From positions 1 through 53,272 of the forward strand of contig NZ_BAFS01000214.1 in the NCBI RefSeq assembly GCF_000308415.1: a stretch of DNA of 53,272 nucleotides. The letters run 5' to 3'. Source of the stretch: Nocardia asiatica NBRC 100129 (GTDB lineage: Bacteria; Actinomycetota; Actinomycetes; Mycobacteriales; Mycobacteriaceae). The position numbers were made by a program, and so were the translations under genes. This document shows positions 1 to 7,730 of the stretch, piece after piece. The notes under the pieces are model-generated. The model saw nothing but the letters and a program-made list of their open reading frames with translations, had not been told where the DNA came from and made no database searches. How positions within the stretch are numbered: position 1 is the first letter of the stretch; every line of letters starts with the position of its first letter.

Positions 1-2
1 CC

Positions 3-587
3 ATCGTCGACGACCTGGTCGACCTGGTCACCACCGAGGCGGACGGGCCGGTGGTGGTGGTGGCGCACTCCTTCGGCGGCGCGTGCGCGCTGCACCTGGC
101 GCATCGGCATCCCGACCTGGTGCGCAAGCTCGTGCTGCTCGATCCGGCCATCGCGCTGGAACCGGAATGGCTCAACGAGATCGCGCTGTCCACGCTGGTG
201 TCGGCCGACTACGACAGCGTCGACCACGCGCGCCAGGACAAGCTGGACACCGGCTGGGGCGATGTCGAGCCGCGGCTGCTGCAGGCCGAACTCGACGAAC
301 ATCTGATGCCCACCGCCGACGGGCGTTTCGGCTGGCGGATGAGCCTGCCCGCCGTCAACTCCTACTGGGGCCAGCTGGCCCGGCACTGGGTGCTGCCGCC
401 CACCGACCTGCCCACCGTGCTGGTGCAGGCGATGAAGGTGCACCCGCCGTTCGTCACCCCGGAGTTCCGCGCGGCGCTCACCGAGCACATGGGCGCGAAC
501 CTGACCGTGCTCGAATGGAACTGCGATCACATGGTGGCTCAGGCGTATCCGGCCGAGACCGGCGAACTCGTGCGCTCGGTGCTCTGA
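3..587 (+). CDS. alpha/beta hydrolase, 5' end cut by window
   Basis: The open frame enters from the left edge, so the N-terminus is missing; about 194 residues are visible. The nucleophile elbow A-H-S-F-G-G sits near residue 24 of the visible part, followed by a typical strand ending in LLDP and a C-terminal NCDHM segment that carries the likely catalytic His. This is the alpha/beta hydrolase fold (serine nucleophile, Asp/Glu, His). The substrate cannot be read from sequence. The gene ends 4 nt before the next start, so the two are probably co-transcribed. Confidence 0.85.
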   Translation: MVDDLVDLVTTEADGPVVVVAHSFGGACALHLAHRHPDLVRKLVLLDPAIALEPEWLNEIALSTLVSADYDSVDHARQDKLDTGWGDVEPRLLQAELDEHLMPTADGRFGWRMSLPAVNSYWGQLARHWVLPPTDLPTVLVQAMKVHPPFVTPEFRAALTEHMGANLTVLEWNCDHMVAQAYPAETGELVRSVL

Positions 588-591
588 GCCG

Positions 592-903
592 ATGCCGACC
601 AGCGACGCCCAGATCGAGCAGGTGCGCGCCCTGGTGGCGGCGGTCCCGCCCGGCCGGGTCGTCACCTACGGCGACATCGCCGCGGCCGCTGGGCTGTCCA
701 CGCCGCGCACCGTGGGCTGGATCATGCGCACCGACGCGGCCGATCTGCCCTGGCATCGCGTGCTCGGCGCGAGCGGCAGGCCCGCCGCGCACCTGGCCGG
801 GCGTCAATTGCGCCTGCTGGCCGAGGAAGGCGTGCCGATCCGGGACGGACGCGTCGACCTGCGCGCCGCGCGCTTCCCGCTGCCCGATCCTCCGGCAGGC
901 TGA
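592..903 (+). CDS. alkyltransferase-like protein (ATL, MGMT family without cysteine)
   Basis: A 103-residue protein with the MGMT DNA-binding domain: PPGRVVTYGDIA helix region near residue 20 and the active-site loop near residue 53. In true O6-methylguanine-DNA methyltransferases the loop is PCHRV; here it reads PWHRV, so the acceptor cysteine is a tryptophan. This is the hallmark of ATL proteins, which bind O6-alkylguanine lesions and hand them to nucleotide excision repair rather than repairing them directly. It starts 4 nt after the hydrolase stop and has no clear ribosome binding site, suggesting coupled translation. Confidence 0.88.
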   Translation: MPTSDAQIEQVRALVAAVPPGRVVTYGDIAAAAGLSTPRTVGWIMRTDAADLPWHRVLGASGRPAAHLAGRQLRLLAEEGVPIRDGRVDLRAARFPLPDPPAG

Positions 904-945
904 GCGCCGCTTCCGGAAATGGCTCCGAGCTGGATCGGCGGCCAG

Positions 946-951
946 TACCGT
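946..951 (+). promoter_or_regulatory. -10 box (TACCGT) 6 nt before VOC gene start
   Basis: TACCGT fits the actinobacterial TANNNT -10 consensus and is followed by exactly 6 nt and then ATG at 958. That spacing would place the transcription start on the A of ATG, giving a leaderless mRNA. No Shine-Dalgarno sequence is present. No convincing -35 is seen. Confidence 0.45.
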
Positions 952-957
952 GGACAG

Positions 958-1713
958 ATGCCCACCCGCCTGGCATGTGTCGTGTTCGATGCCGACCGGC
1001 CGCGTTCGGTCGCGGATTTCTGGGCCGAACTGCTCGGCTGGAGTGTGACGCTCGACCGGCCCGACGAGGTGAACGTCGCGGCCCCCGACGCCGACGGTGG
1101 CGAACTCGCCCTGACCTTCCTGCCCGCGATGCGCGCAAAGATCGGCAAGAACCGCCTGCACCTGGATCTGGCCACCCGTTCGCGGGAGCATCAGCGCACC
1201 CAGGTGGACCGGGCGCTGGCCTTGGGCGCGCGAGCGGTCAACATCGGCCAGGGCGCGGTGCCGTGGGCCGTGCTGGCCGATCCGGAGGGCAACGAGTTCT
1301 GCGTGCTCGAACCCAGGGAGGAGTACGTGGACACCGGAGCCGTCGCGGCGGTGGTGGTGGACACGCGCGACCCCGAGCGTCTCGCCGAGTTCTGGGCGGT
1401 CGCCACCGGCTGGCCGTCCGCGCGCCGCGGCGAGCGGCTGGCCGGGCTGCGTTCGCCGACCGGACTCGGCTCCTGGCTGGAGTTCGTCCGCACGCCCGAC
1501 GCGGGGACCGGCCGGACCAGACTGCGCCTGGACCTCACCTCGTTCCCGGCCGACGACCGCGCCGCCGAGGTGGCCAGGCTGCACGCCGCGGGCGCCACCA
1601 CGGTCGACCGCGGGGCCCCGGCGGCCGACCGCGACACCGACCTCGTGCTCGCCGATCCCGAACTCAACGAGTTCCGGCTGCTGCCACCGGCCCGGTTCTG
1701 GTCGAACGCCTGA
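958..1713 (+). CDS. two-domain VOC (glyoxalase/bleomycin-resistance fold) protein
   Basis: 251 residues containing two tandem VOC modules: the first from about residue 3 to 120 (LACVVFDADRP, ADPEGNEFCVLEP) and the second from about 125 to 245 (VVVDTRDPERLAEFW, LADPELNEFRLLPP). The DPE-N-EF-x-L signature near the end of each half is characteristic of VOC proteins of the type often annotated glyoxalase-like domain protein. The substrate is unknown. An ATG at 919 is in frame, but ATG 958 is preferred because the protein then starts right at the first beta strand and a TANNNT box lies 6 nt upstream. Confidence 0.82.
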   Translation: MPTRLACVVFDADRPRSVADFWAELLGWSVTLDRPDEVNVAAPDADGGELALTFLPAMRAKIGKNRLHLDLATRSREHQRTQVDRALALGARAVNIGQGAVPWAVLADPEGNEFCVLEPREEYVDTGAVAAVVVDTRDPERLAEFWAVATGWPSARRGERLAGLRSPTGLGSWLEFVRTPDAGTGRTRLRLDLTSFPADDRAAEVARLHAAGATTVDRGAPAADRDTDLVLADPELNEFRLLPPARFWSNA

Positions 1714-1753
1714 TCGACGCGGTCCGGTCCGCGGCTTCCCGGCCGTGACGAAT

Positions 1754-1759
1754 TAGCAT
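1754..1759 (+). promoter_or_regulatory. -10 box (TAGCAT) in front of a 10-codon uORF
   Basis: TAGCAT matches TANNNT and lies 7 nt before an ATG at 1767 that opens a 10-codon reading frame overlapping the mobA-moeA start. It would give a leaderless or near-leaderless transcript. The -35 region is not recognisable. Confidence 0.35.
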
Positions 1760-1766
1760 GACGGAC

Positions 1767-1799
1767 ATGGTGTACCCAGCGCGAAGCCGTGGCCTATGA
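1767..1799 (+). CDS. possible 10-codon leader ORF coupled to mobA-moeA
   Basis: ATG at 1767 starts the peptide MVYPARSRGL, whose TGA (1797-1799) overlaps the ATG of the next gene in an ATGA arrangement. A TANNNT box ends 7 nt before its ATG. The downstream gene lacks a good Shine-Dalgarno sequence, so ribosomes terminating on this mini-ORF could re-initiate there. Such leaderless short ORFs are known in mycobacteria; expression here is inference. Confidence 0.35.
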   Translation: MVYPARSRGL

Positions 1800-3538
1800 C
1801 CGCCGCCGACGCCATCGTGCTCGCGGGCGGCCGGGCCAGCCGGATGGGCGGGGTGGACAAACCGGCCATCGTCATCGGCGGCCGCTCCATGCTCGACGTC
1901 GCGCTCGCCGCCGTCGCTTCGTGCGGGCACACGGTGGTCGTGGGACCGCACCGGCCCGAGTTGCCGCCGCAATTGCTCCAGGTGCGTGAGGTGCCGCCGG
2001 GGTCGGGTCCGGTGGCGGCGATCGACACGGGACTGCGCGCGCTCGGCTCCGCCGCGCCGCTGATCGTGGTGCTGGCCGCCGACCTGCCTTTCCTGGCGCC
2101 TTGGGCGGTCGCCGAACTCATCCGGCACGCCAACGAATCCGGCGCGGACGCGGTGTTCGCCGCCGACGAGTCCGGACGCCCGCAGTATCTGATCGGGGTG
2201 TGGCGGCGCTCGGCGCTGGCGGCCGCGCTGGAGGGGCTCGGCCCGCTGATCAACCAGCCGATGAAGGCGCTGGTGCCCGCCGCCGCCGCGATCATCCCGC
2301 TGCCCGGCGTCGGCGACTGCGACACCGAGGAGCAGGTGCGGCAGGCCAGGGCCACAGTCGACGCGCCGCGGCGGCACCCGCCGCTGGATCTCGACGAGGC
2401 GCGGGAGCTGCTGCGCGGCAATCTGACCCGGCTCACCGCTTACGAAGCCGACCTGCGGTCGGTGATCGGGGCCGCGCTCGCCGGACCGCTGACGGCCGCC
2501 GGACCGCTGCCCCGCTTCGACGTCTCCGCGATGGACGGCTACGCGGTGGCGGGTGACGGCCCGTGGCGTCTGCGCCGCGATATCGGCTTCGCGGGCGGCA
2601 GGCGGCCGGTGGGGCTGCTGCCGGGCGAAGCGGTGCGGATCGCCACCGGCGCGCACGTCCCAGACGGCACCACGGGTGTGCTGCGCGACGAGTTCGCGCA
2701 CGTCGCCGCGGAGACGCTGTACCGCCTGCCGGACACCCCGCTGCGCGACGACATCCGCCGCCGTGGTGAGGACCGGCAGGCCGGTGATCTCGTCGCCCCG
2801 GAAAGCACGCCGGTCACCGCCGCGTTGATCTCCGCGGCGGCGAGCGTCGAAGTCACCGCGGCGGCGGTACGCGGCCCGGTACGCGCGCGCATCGTCATGA
2901 CCGGTGACGAGATCCGCAGCGAGGGGCCGCTACAGGCGGGCCAGACCCGCGATTCGATCGGCCCGGTCCTGCCGGATCTGCTGTCCCGGTATGGCATTCG
3001 CACCGCCGATCGAGCGCACCTGCGCGACACTCCGCACGGATTCGACGAGGTGCTCACCGTGGCGCCGGATCACGACCTGCTGGTGATCGTCGGCGCGACC
3101 GGCGGCGGGGCCGCCGACCAGCTTCGCGCCGCCCTGGCCCGCGCCGGAGCCCGGATCGTGGTGCCGCGCCTGCGGCTGCGTCCCGGGGGTTCCACCGTCG
3201 TCGCCGAACTCGCCGCCGGCACGACGGTACTCGGCCTGCCCGGAAACCCGTTCGCCGCCGTCGCCACGCTCATGGCGCTCGCGCCCGCGATCGTCGAGGG
3301 CCGCACCGGCGCGTCCGCGGCCCGCCCGCTGCGTGGGCCGCTGCACAACGCGGCCGAGATCGCGGCCCAGGTGACCCGTGTGGTGCCCGCTCGCGCCGTC
3401 GAGGCAGGCGGCTGGGTCGGCGACCCGGCCATCCGCACCGCCCATCTCGGCGGTCTGGTCGACCGCGACGGGTTGGTCGTGGTTCCGCCCGGCGCCGTCG
3501 ACGGCGCGCTGGTCGAGTTCCTGCCGTTGCGCGGCTGA
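1796..3538 (+). CDS. MobA-MoeA fusion, molybdenum cofactor biosynthesis
   Basis: 580 residues. The N-terminal 180 or so form a MobA nucleotidyltransferase domain (AIVLAGGRASRMGGVDKP at residue 6, then a strand leading to ADLPF near residue 95), which attaches GMP to Moco. From about residue 195 the rest is a MoeA molybdotransferase domain: FDVSAMDGYAVAG, the TGDEI strand near residue 368, and GLPGNPFAAV near 482. MoeA inserts molybdate into adenylylated molybdopterin. The usual GGxSxG-type loop reads GATGGG, so one conserved position is unusual. Start ATG overlaps the stop of an upstream 10-codon ORF. The enzyme would serve the bis-MGD of NarG encoded 5 kb downstream. Confidence 0.9.
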   Translation: MTAADAIVLAGGRASRMGGVDKPAIVIGGRSMLDVALAAVASCGHTVVVGPHRPELPPQLLQVREVPPGSGPVAAIDTGLRALGSAAPLIVVLAADLPFLAPWAVAELIRHANESGADAVFAADESGRPQYLIGVWRRSALAAALEGLGPLINQPMKALVPAAAAIIPLPGVGDCDTEEQVRQARATVDAPRRHPPLDLDEARELLRGNLTRLTAYEADLRSVIGAALAGPLTAAGPLPRFDVSAMDGYAVAGDGPWRLRRDIGFAGGRRPVGLLPGEAVRIATGAHVPDGTTGVLRDEFAHVAAETLYRLPDTPLRDDIRRRGEDRQAGDLVAPESTPVTAALISAAASVEVTAAAVRGPVRARIVMTGDEIRSEGPLQAGQTRDSIGPVLPDLLSRYGIRTADRAHLRDTPHGFDEVLTVAPDHDLLVIVGATGGGAADQLRAALARAGARIVVPRLRLRPGGSTVVAELAAGTTVLGLPGNPFAAVATLMALAPAIVEGRTGASAARPLRGPLHNAAEIAAQVTRVVPARAVEAGGWVGDPAIRTAHLGGLVDRDGLVVVPPGAVDGALVEFLPLRG

Positions 3539-4006
3539 GGTCGAGCGACACGACTCGTCCCGAGGGATCGCGCTTCGTCGCTTGCCGCGAAAGTTGTTGG
3601 GGTGCAACTCGTTGACGGCACCAGCAGGGCGTGACCCCACGATGCGAGTGTGGCGCCGAGTCCCGGACGGCACGAATAACCTCTGCGGCACAGCGACTTT
3701 CACGAGCACGACCCGACCCACTCGCCACGACGCGCGCTTTCACGCAGCGGAATACAATTCATCGGGAATAACCGCGGAGACACGAATCCGCACCGATATC
3801 GAACATATGCGCGCATGTCGGTTTGCCACCTTCCGAGCCGCCCGCCAACCGGCCACCGGAATATAGCCGCACACTGGCACCCAGGCGTATTCGCCACTGA
3901 AACTCGCCTTCAATAGCGCCTCTACCTGCGGTAATGAGACATACAGCCGCTCCAGGCCATATTTTCCATTTCCCCTTCCAAAAGCCATACCCGCTCGCTA
4001 TCGTGA
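3539..4006. other. intergenic, no gene recognised
   Basis: About 470 bases between mobA-moeA and the small basic gene. Base composition falls towards the right end (AT-richer from about 3740). A minus-strand frame of 82 codons at 3740-3988 is open but has no recognisable domain, and its codon use does not resemble the neighbours, so it is not called as a gene. Confidence 0.5.
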
Positions 4007-4029
4007 GTTCGTTAGGCTGTTCGTTAGGC
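4007..4029. repeat. 11-bp direct repeat upstream of small basic gene
   Basis: GTTCGTTAGGC occurs at 4007-4017 and again at 4019-4029, a 12-bp period, ending about 15 nt before the ribosome binding site of the next gene. This looks like a tandem operator or activator site. The half-sites resemble part of the DtxR/IdeR iron box, but they are direct rather than inverted, so an iron box is not supported. Confidence 0.45.
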
Positions 4030-4062
4030 GAATATCAATCCCCCGGAAAGGACCGTGTGGAG

Positions 4063-4233
4063 ATGGCTGAAAAGTCGAAGAAAACGCCTAAGAAAATGCC
4101 GAAGCAGATGCCGAGGCAGCAGCAGCAACAGCGCCAGGAGCAGGACATGCGCGAGGGCGCGGATATGGAAGGCCGTCGGGGCACCAGGTCCGAGATGCCC
4201 GACCGGCGCGGCGAGCAGGACCGCCGCCAGTAG
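4063..4233 (+). CDS. small basic, Gln/Lys/Arg-rich protein of unknown function
   Basis: A 56-residue protein starting MAEKSKKTPKKMPKQMPRQQ, then a run of glutamines and a charged, Arg/Asp/Glu-rich C-terminus. It has no hydrophobic segment and should be soluble and intrinsically disordered. A purine-rich AAAGGA lies 10 nt upstream of the ATG; a GTG at 4057 is an alternative start 4 nt from the same site. No domain is recognised. The basic N-terminus would suit nucleic acid binding, but this is only inference. Confidence 0.6.
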   Translation: MAEKSKKTPKKMPKQMPRQQQQQRQEQDMREGADMEGRRGTRSEMPDRRGEQDRRQ

Positions 4234-4405
4234 CTGATCTGCGCCACCCGCGCCGCCGGCCCCCAACTCCTCCCGGGACCGGCGGCTGCGGTCGTCCAAA
4301 GACCGGTGTGCTTACCCCGCGGGTAATTGTCACCCCGCGCGAGGCGGACCTACCGTCGGTTCGACGCCATTCCCGGTGTCATCGAACGAAGGAACGCCGA
4401 ACATC

Positions 4406-4747
4406 ATGTCCGCCTATGGCTTCGCCCACCTCCGCAGTCGCAGGCCCCATCCCGACATCCTCGAATACCTGGAGCGCATCCAGGCCACCTTGGACCCGTT
4501 CGGCGGCCGCTTCGTCATCCACGGGCCACCGGCCGAGGTCGTGGAAGGCGACTGGCCCGGGAGCATGGTCCTGATCGAGTTCCCCGGCATGACCGAAGCG
4601 CGGGAGTGGTACCGCTCGCCCGCCTACCAGGAGATCCTGCCGCTGCGCGCCGATCACATAGACGGCGATCTGCTGCTGATCGAGGGCGTCGGCCCGGACT
4701 ACGACCCGCGCAAACGCGCCGCCGACCTGCGCGCCGAACCGGCCTGA
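4406..4747 (+). CDS. DUF1330 family protein
   Basis: 113 residues with the dimeric ferredoxin-like fold typical of DUF1330: GFAHLRSRRPHPDILEYLERI at the start, GGRFVIHG near residue 35, and the hallmark VLIEFPGMTEAREWYRSPAYQE around residues 52-73 (only key parts quoted), followed by LPLRADHIDGDLLLIEGV. Function of the family is unknown. ATG 4406 is chosen over an in-frame GTG at 4376 because the family begins right at this strand and AAGGAA lies 11 nt upstream. Confidence 0.88.
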   Translation: MSAYGFAHLRSRRPHPDILEYLERIQATLDPFGGRFVIHGPPAEVVEGDWPGSMVLIEFPGMTEAREWYRSPAYQEILPLRADHIDGDLLLIEGVGPDYDPRKRAADLRAEPA

Positions 4748-4825
4748 CGCGATTTCCGCCCGCTATCCGCCGTCCGATAGCGTTGACCAGGCACGACACG
4801 GCTCGACGCGATAAGGATGTGCCCG

Positions 4826-6472
4826 ATGGACGACAGCTCTCTGGTCTGGGACGACGGCGCGCTCGTCACCATCGACCAGCGCGGACTGCCGCACGAGGTA
4901 CGTGAGCTGCGACTGAGCACGGTGGACCAGGTCATCGACGCGATCAAGGCGCTGGCCATCCGCGGCGCGCCCGCCATCGGCATCGCGGGCGCGTTCGGCG
5001 TCGTCATGGCCACCGCCGCGCACACCGTGGACGGCGTCGTCGACGAGGCGGCGGTGCGGGCCGAGGCGGACCGGATCGCCGCGGCGCGGCCGACGGCGGT
5101 CAACCTGGCGTGGGCCGTGCGGCGGGTCCGGGCGAAGGTGAGCCGAGGCGCCGACGCGGTCCTGGCCGAGACGCTCGACATGCTGGCCGAGGACGGCCGG
5201 GTCAACCGGGCCGCCGCCGGCAACGCCGCCGACCTGGTGCAGCGCCTGTGTCCGGACCGGCCGCTGCGGGTGCTCACCCACTGCAACACCGGGCGACTGG
5301 CGACCAGCGCGTTCGGTACCGCCATCGGCACGCTGCGGGTGCTGGCCGAGCGTGGCGCGATCGAGCAGGTCCTGGTGGACGAGACCCGCCCGCTGTTGCA
5401 GGGCGCGCGGCTGACCACCTGGGAACTCGCCGAAGCGGGTATCCCGCACCGGCTGACCATAGATTCCGCCGCCGCCTGGGCGATGGCGACCGGGCAGGTC
5501 GACTGCGTGCTCGTCGGCGCGGACCGGGTCACCGCCAACGGCGACGTCGCCAACAAGATCGGCACCTACGGTCTCGCGCTGGCCGCCCGCCACCACGGCA
5601 TCCCGTTCGTCGTGGTCGCCCCGGAATCCACTCGCGACCTGGCGATGGCCACCGGTCGGGAGATCGTCGTGGAGGAACGCGCGGCGGCCGAAGTGACCGG
5701 ATTCGGCGGCGTGGCGACGGCTCCCGCGCACACCGAGGTCTTCAACCCGGCCTTCGACGTGACCCCGGCCGAACTGGTGACCGCCGTGGTCACCGAGCAC
5801 GGCGTGGTGCACCGATCCGATCGCTCGCCCGGCGCGGCCGTCGCGGACATCGCTCACGAGCTGTACCGGCGCGGGTGGATGCCGGGTACGGCGGGCAATA
5901 TCTCGGTGCGCACCGGCGCTACCGCGATCGTCACCGGCAGCGGGTTGTCCAAGGGCGAACTCACCGAGCGAGACATGGTGACCGTGCGCGTGGCGGATTC
6001 GGCGCCGGTGTCCGACCACGGGCGCAGACCCTCGGCGGAGACCACGATCCACACCGCCGTGTACCGGACCCGCCCGGCCCAGGCGGTCGTGCACGTCCAT
6101 CCGCCGTTCGCCACGGCGCTGGCCACCCGCTCGGCGGCGCCCGGCACGCTCGGCATGCTGCGGATCACCGACTACGAGCTGATCAAAGGGCTCGGCGGAG
6201 ACGACCCGGCCGTCGCGGACATCCCGGTGTTCCCGAACTGGCCCGAGGTGCCGCGCATCGGCGCGGACATCGAGCGCTACCTCCTCGACCATCCCGGCGC
6301 GCTGCCGGTGCTGGTCATCGCCGGGCACGGGATCACCGCGTGGGGTGCGAACCTCGCCCAGGCGCGCGATCGCGCCGAATGCCTGGAAGCATTGTGTGAG
6401 CTGGTGTCGCGCACCGGTAGTCCGGCGGCGATCGGCCCGCGCGACGACTTCCTCGAGATTGGACCGACATGA
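4826..6472 (+). CDS. mtnA-mtnB: bifunctional MtnA-MtnB: methylthioribose-1-phosphate isomerase / methylthioribulose-1-phosphate dehydratase
   Basis: 548 residues. Residues 1 to about 330 are MtnA, which isomerises 5-methylthioribose-1-phosphate to methylthioribulose-1-phosphate: RGAPAIGIAGAFG near 50, the catalytic cysteine in LTHCNTG near 152, and GADRV near 231 with the catalytic Asp. From about 333 follows MtnB, a class II aldolase-type zinc dehydratase: GWMPGTAGNIS, the metal-binding HVHPP near 422, and AGHG near 499. The two enzymes act consecutively in methionine salvage. ATG 4826 is preferred over ATG 4817, which overlaps the AAGGA ribosome binding site. The stop overlaps mtnD (ATGA). 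Confidence 0.93.
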   Translation: MDDSSLVWDDGALVTIDQRGLPHEVRELRLSTVDQVIDAIKALAIRGAPAIGIAGAFGVVMATAAHTVDGVVDEAAVRAEADRIAAARPTAVNLAWAVRRVRAKVSRGADAVLAETLDMLAEDGRVNRAAAGNAADLVQRLCPDRPLRVLTHCNTGRLATSAFGTAIGTLRVLAERGAIEQVLVDETRPLLQGARLTTWELAEAGIPHRLTIDSAAAWAMATGQVDCVLVGADRVTANGDVANKIGTYGLALAARHHGIPFVVVAPESTRDLAMATGREIVVEERAAAEVTGFGGVATAPAHTEVFNPAFDVTPAELVTAVVTEHGVVHRSDRSPGAAVADIAHELYRRGWMPGTAGNISVRTGATAIVTGSGLSKGELTERDMVTVRVADSAPVSDHGRRPSAETTIHTAVYRTRPAQAVVHVHPPFATALATRSAAPGTLGMLRITDYELIKGLGGDDPAVADIPVFPNWPEVPRIGADIERYLLDHPGALPVLVIAGHGITAWGANLAQARDRAECLEALCELVSRTGSPAAIGPRDDFLEIGPT

Positions 6473-7044
6473 CCCTGCTACAGGTGATGGCAGCCGACAA
6501 CGCGGCCGACGTGCGGGTGCGTACCACCGACGACGAGCGCATCGGCACCGAATTGGCGAAGCACGGCATCACCTTCGGCCGCTGGCCGGTGGTGGCGAAC
6601 GCCGCGTCGGTGTCCTCCGACGAGCTGCTCGCGCACTACGCCGAGGACGTCACCGACCTGAACGAGTCCGGACGCTACAAGCACATCGACATCGCCCGCA
6701 TCCACCCCGACGACGCCGACCCGCAGTGGCCGGAGATCGCCGAGGGCGCGCGCAAGAAGTTCCTCGACGAGCACCGGCACGCCGAGGACGAGGTGCGCTT
6801 CTTCGCCGCCGGACGTGGCTGCTTCTACCTGCACCTGGGCGACGAGGTCCTGGCGGTGGTGTGCGAAGGCGGCGATCTGCTGTCGGTGCCCGCGGGCACG
6901 CTGCACTGGTTCGACATGGGCGCGCGCCCGGATTTCATCGCCATCCGCTTCTTCGAGGAGGCCGACGGCTGGGTCGGCAACTTCACCGGCGACAAGATCA
7001 GCGCGGGCTTTCCCACCCTCGACGAGCTGCTGACCGCGCAGTGA
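6469..7044 (+). CDS. mtnD: acireductone dioxygenase
   Basis: 191 residues, cupin fold. The metal site is visible as HRHAEDEVRF (His-x-His-x3-Glu near residues 103-108) and the fourth ligand His in PAGTLHWF near 146. It cleaves 1,2-dihydroxy-3-keto-5-methylthiopentene with O2 to the 2-keto acid precursor of methionine plus formate (iron form). ATG overlaps the mtnA-mtnB stop by 4 nt, and its own TGA overlaps the GTG of mtnC, so the three genes are one translationally coupled operon. Confidence 0.95.
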   Translation: MTLLQVMAADNAADVRVRTTDDERIGTELAKHGITFGRWPVVANAASVSSDELLAHYAEDVTDLNESGRYKHIDIARIHPDDADPQWPEIAEGARKKFLDEHRHAEDEVRFFAAGRGCFYLHLGDEVLAVVCEGGDLLSVPAGTLHWFDMGARPDFIAIRFFEEADGWVGNFTGDKISAGFPTLDELLTAQ

Positions 7045-7730
7045 TCGGCGCCGTCGTCATCGACATCGAAGGCACCACCAGCCCCACCGCTTCGGTTCGC
7101 GAAGACCTGTACGGCTATACCCGTCAGCGGCTTCCGGGCTGGCTGGCCGAGGAGAGCCCGGCGGCGGCCACCGTCCTGGCCGCGACCAGGGAGCTGGCCG
7201 GGCAGCCGGACGCGGGGCCGGCCGAGGCCGCCGCGATCCTGCGCGGATGGCTCGATTCCGATGTGAAAGCCGAGCCGCTCAAGACCGCCCAGGGCTTGAT
7301 CTGCGCCGAAGGTTTCCGCAGCGGCGCGCTGCACGGCGAGTTCTTCCCGGACGTGCCAACGGCGCTCGCCGCCTGGCACGCCGCCGGGCTCGCGCTGTAC
7401 GTCTACTCCTCGGGATCGGTACGCAATCAACAGGATTGGTTCGCGTTCGCCCGCGGCGGCAGTCTGAGCGAGCTGATCAGCGGATACTTCGATCTGTCGA
7501 CCGCGGGCGGCAAGCGCGAACCCGCCTCCTACGACAAGATCTCGGGAGCTGTCGGCGCGCCCGCCGAACGCATCCTGTTCCTGTCCGACCACCCGGACGA
7601 ACTCGACGCCGCCGTCGCCGCGGGGTGGCGGGTCGTCGGACTGGCCCGGCCCGGCGAGCCCAATCCGCCACGGCCGCCGCACCGCTGGGTCGACACCTTC
7701 GCCGATATCGATCCCGCCGCGATCGCCTGA
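7041..7730 (+). CDS. mtnC: acireductone synthase (enolase-phosphatase E1)
   Basis: 229 residues, HAD superfamily. The nucleophile motif is VVIDIEGTTSP at residue 5 (family-typical DIEGT), followed by YVYSSGSV near 118 (motif II), the motif III Lys within GGKREPASY near 156, and SDHPDELDAA near 179 (motif IV). It enolises and dephosphorylates 2,3-diketo-5-methylthiopentyl-1-phosphate. The GTG start overlaps the mtnD stop as GTGA. Gene order A-B, D, C places all steps from MTR-1-P to the MtnD product in one transcript; MTA phosphorylase and the final aminotransferase are not in this window. Confidence 0.95.
   Translation: MIGAVVIDIEGTTSPTASVREDLYGYTRQRLPGWLAEESPAAATVLAATRELAGQPDAGPAEAAAILRGWLDSDVKAEPLKTAQGLICAEGFRSGALHGEFFPDVPTALAAWHAAGLALYVYSSGSVRNQQDWFAFARGGSLSELISGYFDLSTAGGKREPASYDKISGAVGAPAERILFLSDHPDELDAAVAAGWRVVGLARPGEPNPPRPPHRWVDTFADIDPAAIA

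Noticed and set aside
3740..3988. 82-codon minus-strand frame upstream of the small basic gene
   Set aside because: No domain, no ribosome binding site and codon use unlike the neighbours; best explained as an open frame in an AT-richer intergenic stretch.
4008..4029. DtxR/IdeR-type iron box
   Set aside because: The TTAGGC half-sites are in direct, not inverted, orientation, so a dimeric iron-repressor site is not formed.
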